Shown piece after piece: positions 6,880 through 7,085 of a DNA stretch of 7,085 bases; within the stretch, counting starts at the first letter, position 1; every line of letters begins with the position of its first letter. Under the pieces are notes generated by a model that did not search any database, had not been told where the DNA came from, and saw only the letters and a program-made list of their open reading frames with translations. The translations under genes and the position numbers were made by a program. The DNA is taken from assembly GCA_021852245.1 (NCBI GenBank), contig JAJZNY010000188.1, positions 1 to 7,085 on the forward strand, in the 5' to 3' direction. The DNA comes from Planctomycetota bacterium (GTDB lineage: Bacteria > Planctomycetota > Phycisphaerae > WQYP01).

Positions 6880-7085
6880 GATGACGTAGCCTCCGTTAGC
6901 TGTTGGGTTAATCCATATGCACAATCCGGTTCGGCCGCGAGGGGATCCCCCGTGACACCAAACGCCCTCGCCCGGCTGCCACCGCAAACATACCGATAGT
7001 GACACTGTCCGCACTTGCCACGCAGTGCATCGGGGTTGCGCAGCGATTGGAATAACTCGCTGTTCTGATAGACATCAATGATGGA
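6873..7085 (-). CDS. Radical SAM/SPASM protein, C-terminal end (partial; AhbD / NirJ2 / BA_1875-like)
   Basis: Only the last 70 residues are present. They carry a SPASM-type cluster motif, KCGQCHYRYVCGG (Cys at residues 25, 28 and 34 of the fragment), then SRARAFGVTGDPLAAEPDC with a further Cys at 55. The Cys-x2-Cys-x5-Cys-GG-SRARA pattern followed by TGDPLA-EP-C is shared by AhbD (haem synthase of the siroheme route), NirJ2 and the related BA_1875-type radical SAM proteins. The radical SAM core lies beyond the window, so these cannot be told apart. The stop overlaps the start of the AhbC-like gene by the ATGCTGA arrangement, which implies a shared mRNA and coupled translation, and pairing with an AhbC/NirJ relative supports a tetrapyrrole role. 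No frame damage is seen in the fragment. Confidence 0.75.
   Translation of the reverse strand, partial: SIIDVYQNSELFQSLRNPDALRGKCGQCHYRYVCGGSRARAFGVTGDPLAAEPDCAYGLTQQLTEATSSC

Noticed and set aside
6880..7014. N-terminal extension of the AhbC-like protein
   Set aside because: The same DNA encodes the conserved SPASM end of the upstream radical SAM gene in another frame; the ATG at 6879 gives the family's usual start.
1..7085. CRISPR array, tRNA, rRNA, transposase or phage genes
   Set aside because: I saw no regularly spaced repeats, no tRNA-like fold, no ribosomal RNA and no mobile-element protein in any frame.

Overview
The window is a 7.1-kb piece of bacterial DNA of moderately high GC. 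Both ends are cut, and every supported gene lies on the minus strand, so it reads right to left. The genes suggest a heterotrophic bacterium that makes C30 (squalene-type) carotenoids. A planctomycete or relative is my best guess, because carotenoid-type desaturases clustered with an aldehyde dehydrogenase are a known feature there. This is inference: the window holds no ribosomal RNA or other strong phylogenetic marker, and methylotrophic gammaproteobacteria and other phyla carry similar clusters.

Layout in transcription order: (1) 7085-6873, the C-terminal SPASM end of a radical SAM enzyme that resembles the AhbD / NirJ2 / BA_1875-type group. (2) 6879-5689, a complete radical SAM/SPASM enzyme of the AhbC/NirJ group, whose ATG overlaps the previous stop (ATGCTGA). 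The pair points to tailoring of a siroheme-derived tetrapyrrole (alternative haem, or haem d1). (3) A 211-bp gap carrying a good -10 box, a 10-bp palindrome at the predicted transcription start and a second inverted repeat further upstream. (4) 5477-3900, a CrtI/CrtN-type carotenoid desaturase. (5) 3886-2450, a divergent aldehyde dehydrogenase, 13 bp downstream with its own Shine-Dalgarno. (6) 2392-890, a second CrtI-family flavoenzyme, of CrtP/CrtNb (terminal oxidase) character. (7) A 427-bp non-coding gap. (8) 462-1, the N-terminal domain of the ClpB disaggregase, cut by the window edge.

Genes 4-6 make a coherent route: a desaturase builds the conjugated chain, a second CrtI-like flavoenzyme oxidises a terminal methyl to the aldehyde, and the aldehyde dehydrogenase makes the carboxylic acid (a 4,4'-diapo-carotenoid acid). 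No enzyme for the C30 backbone (HpnCDE or CrtM) and no glycosyl- or acyltransferase is in view.

The most notable structural oddity is at the left edge. The last 27 bases are a perfect inverted copy of bases 548-574, upstream of clpB, and the ClpB protein stops matching its family exactly where this copy begins. This looks like a fold-back chimera at a contig end rather than biology, so the last residues of the ClpB fragment should not be trusted.
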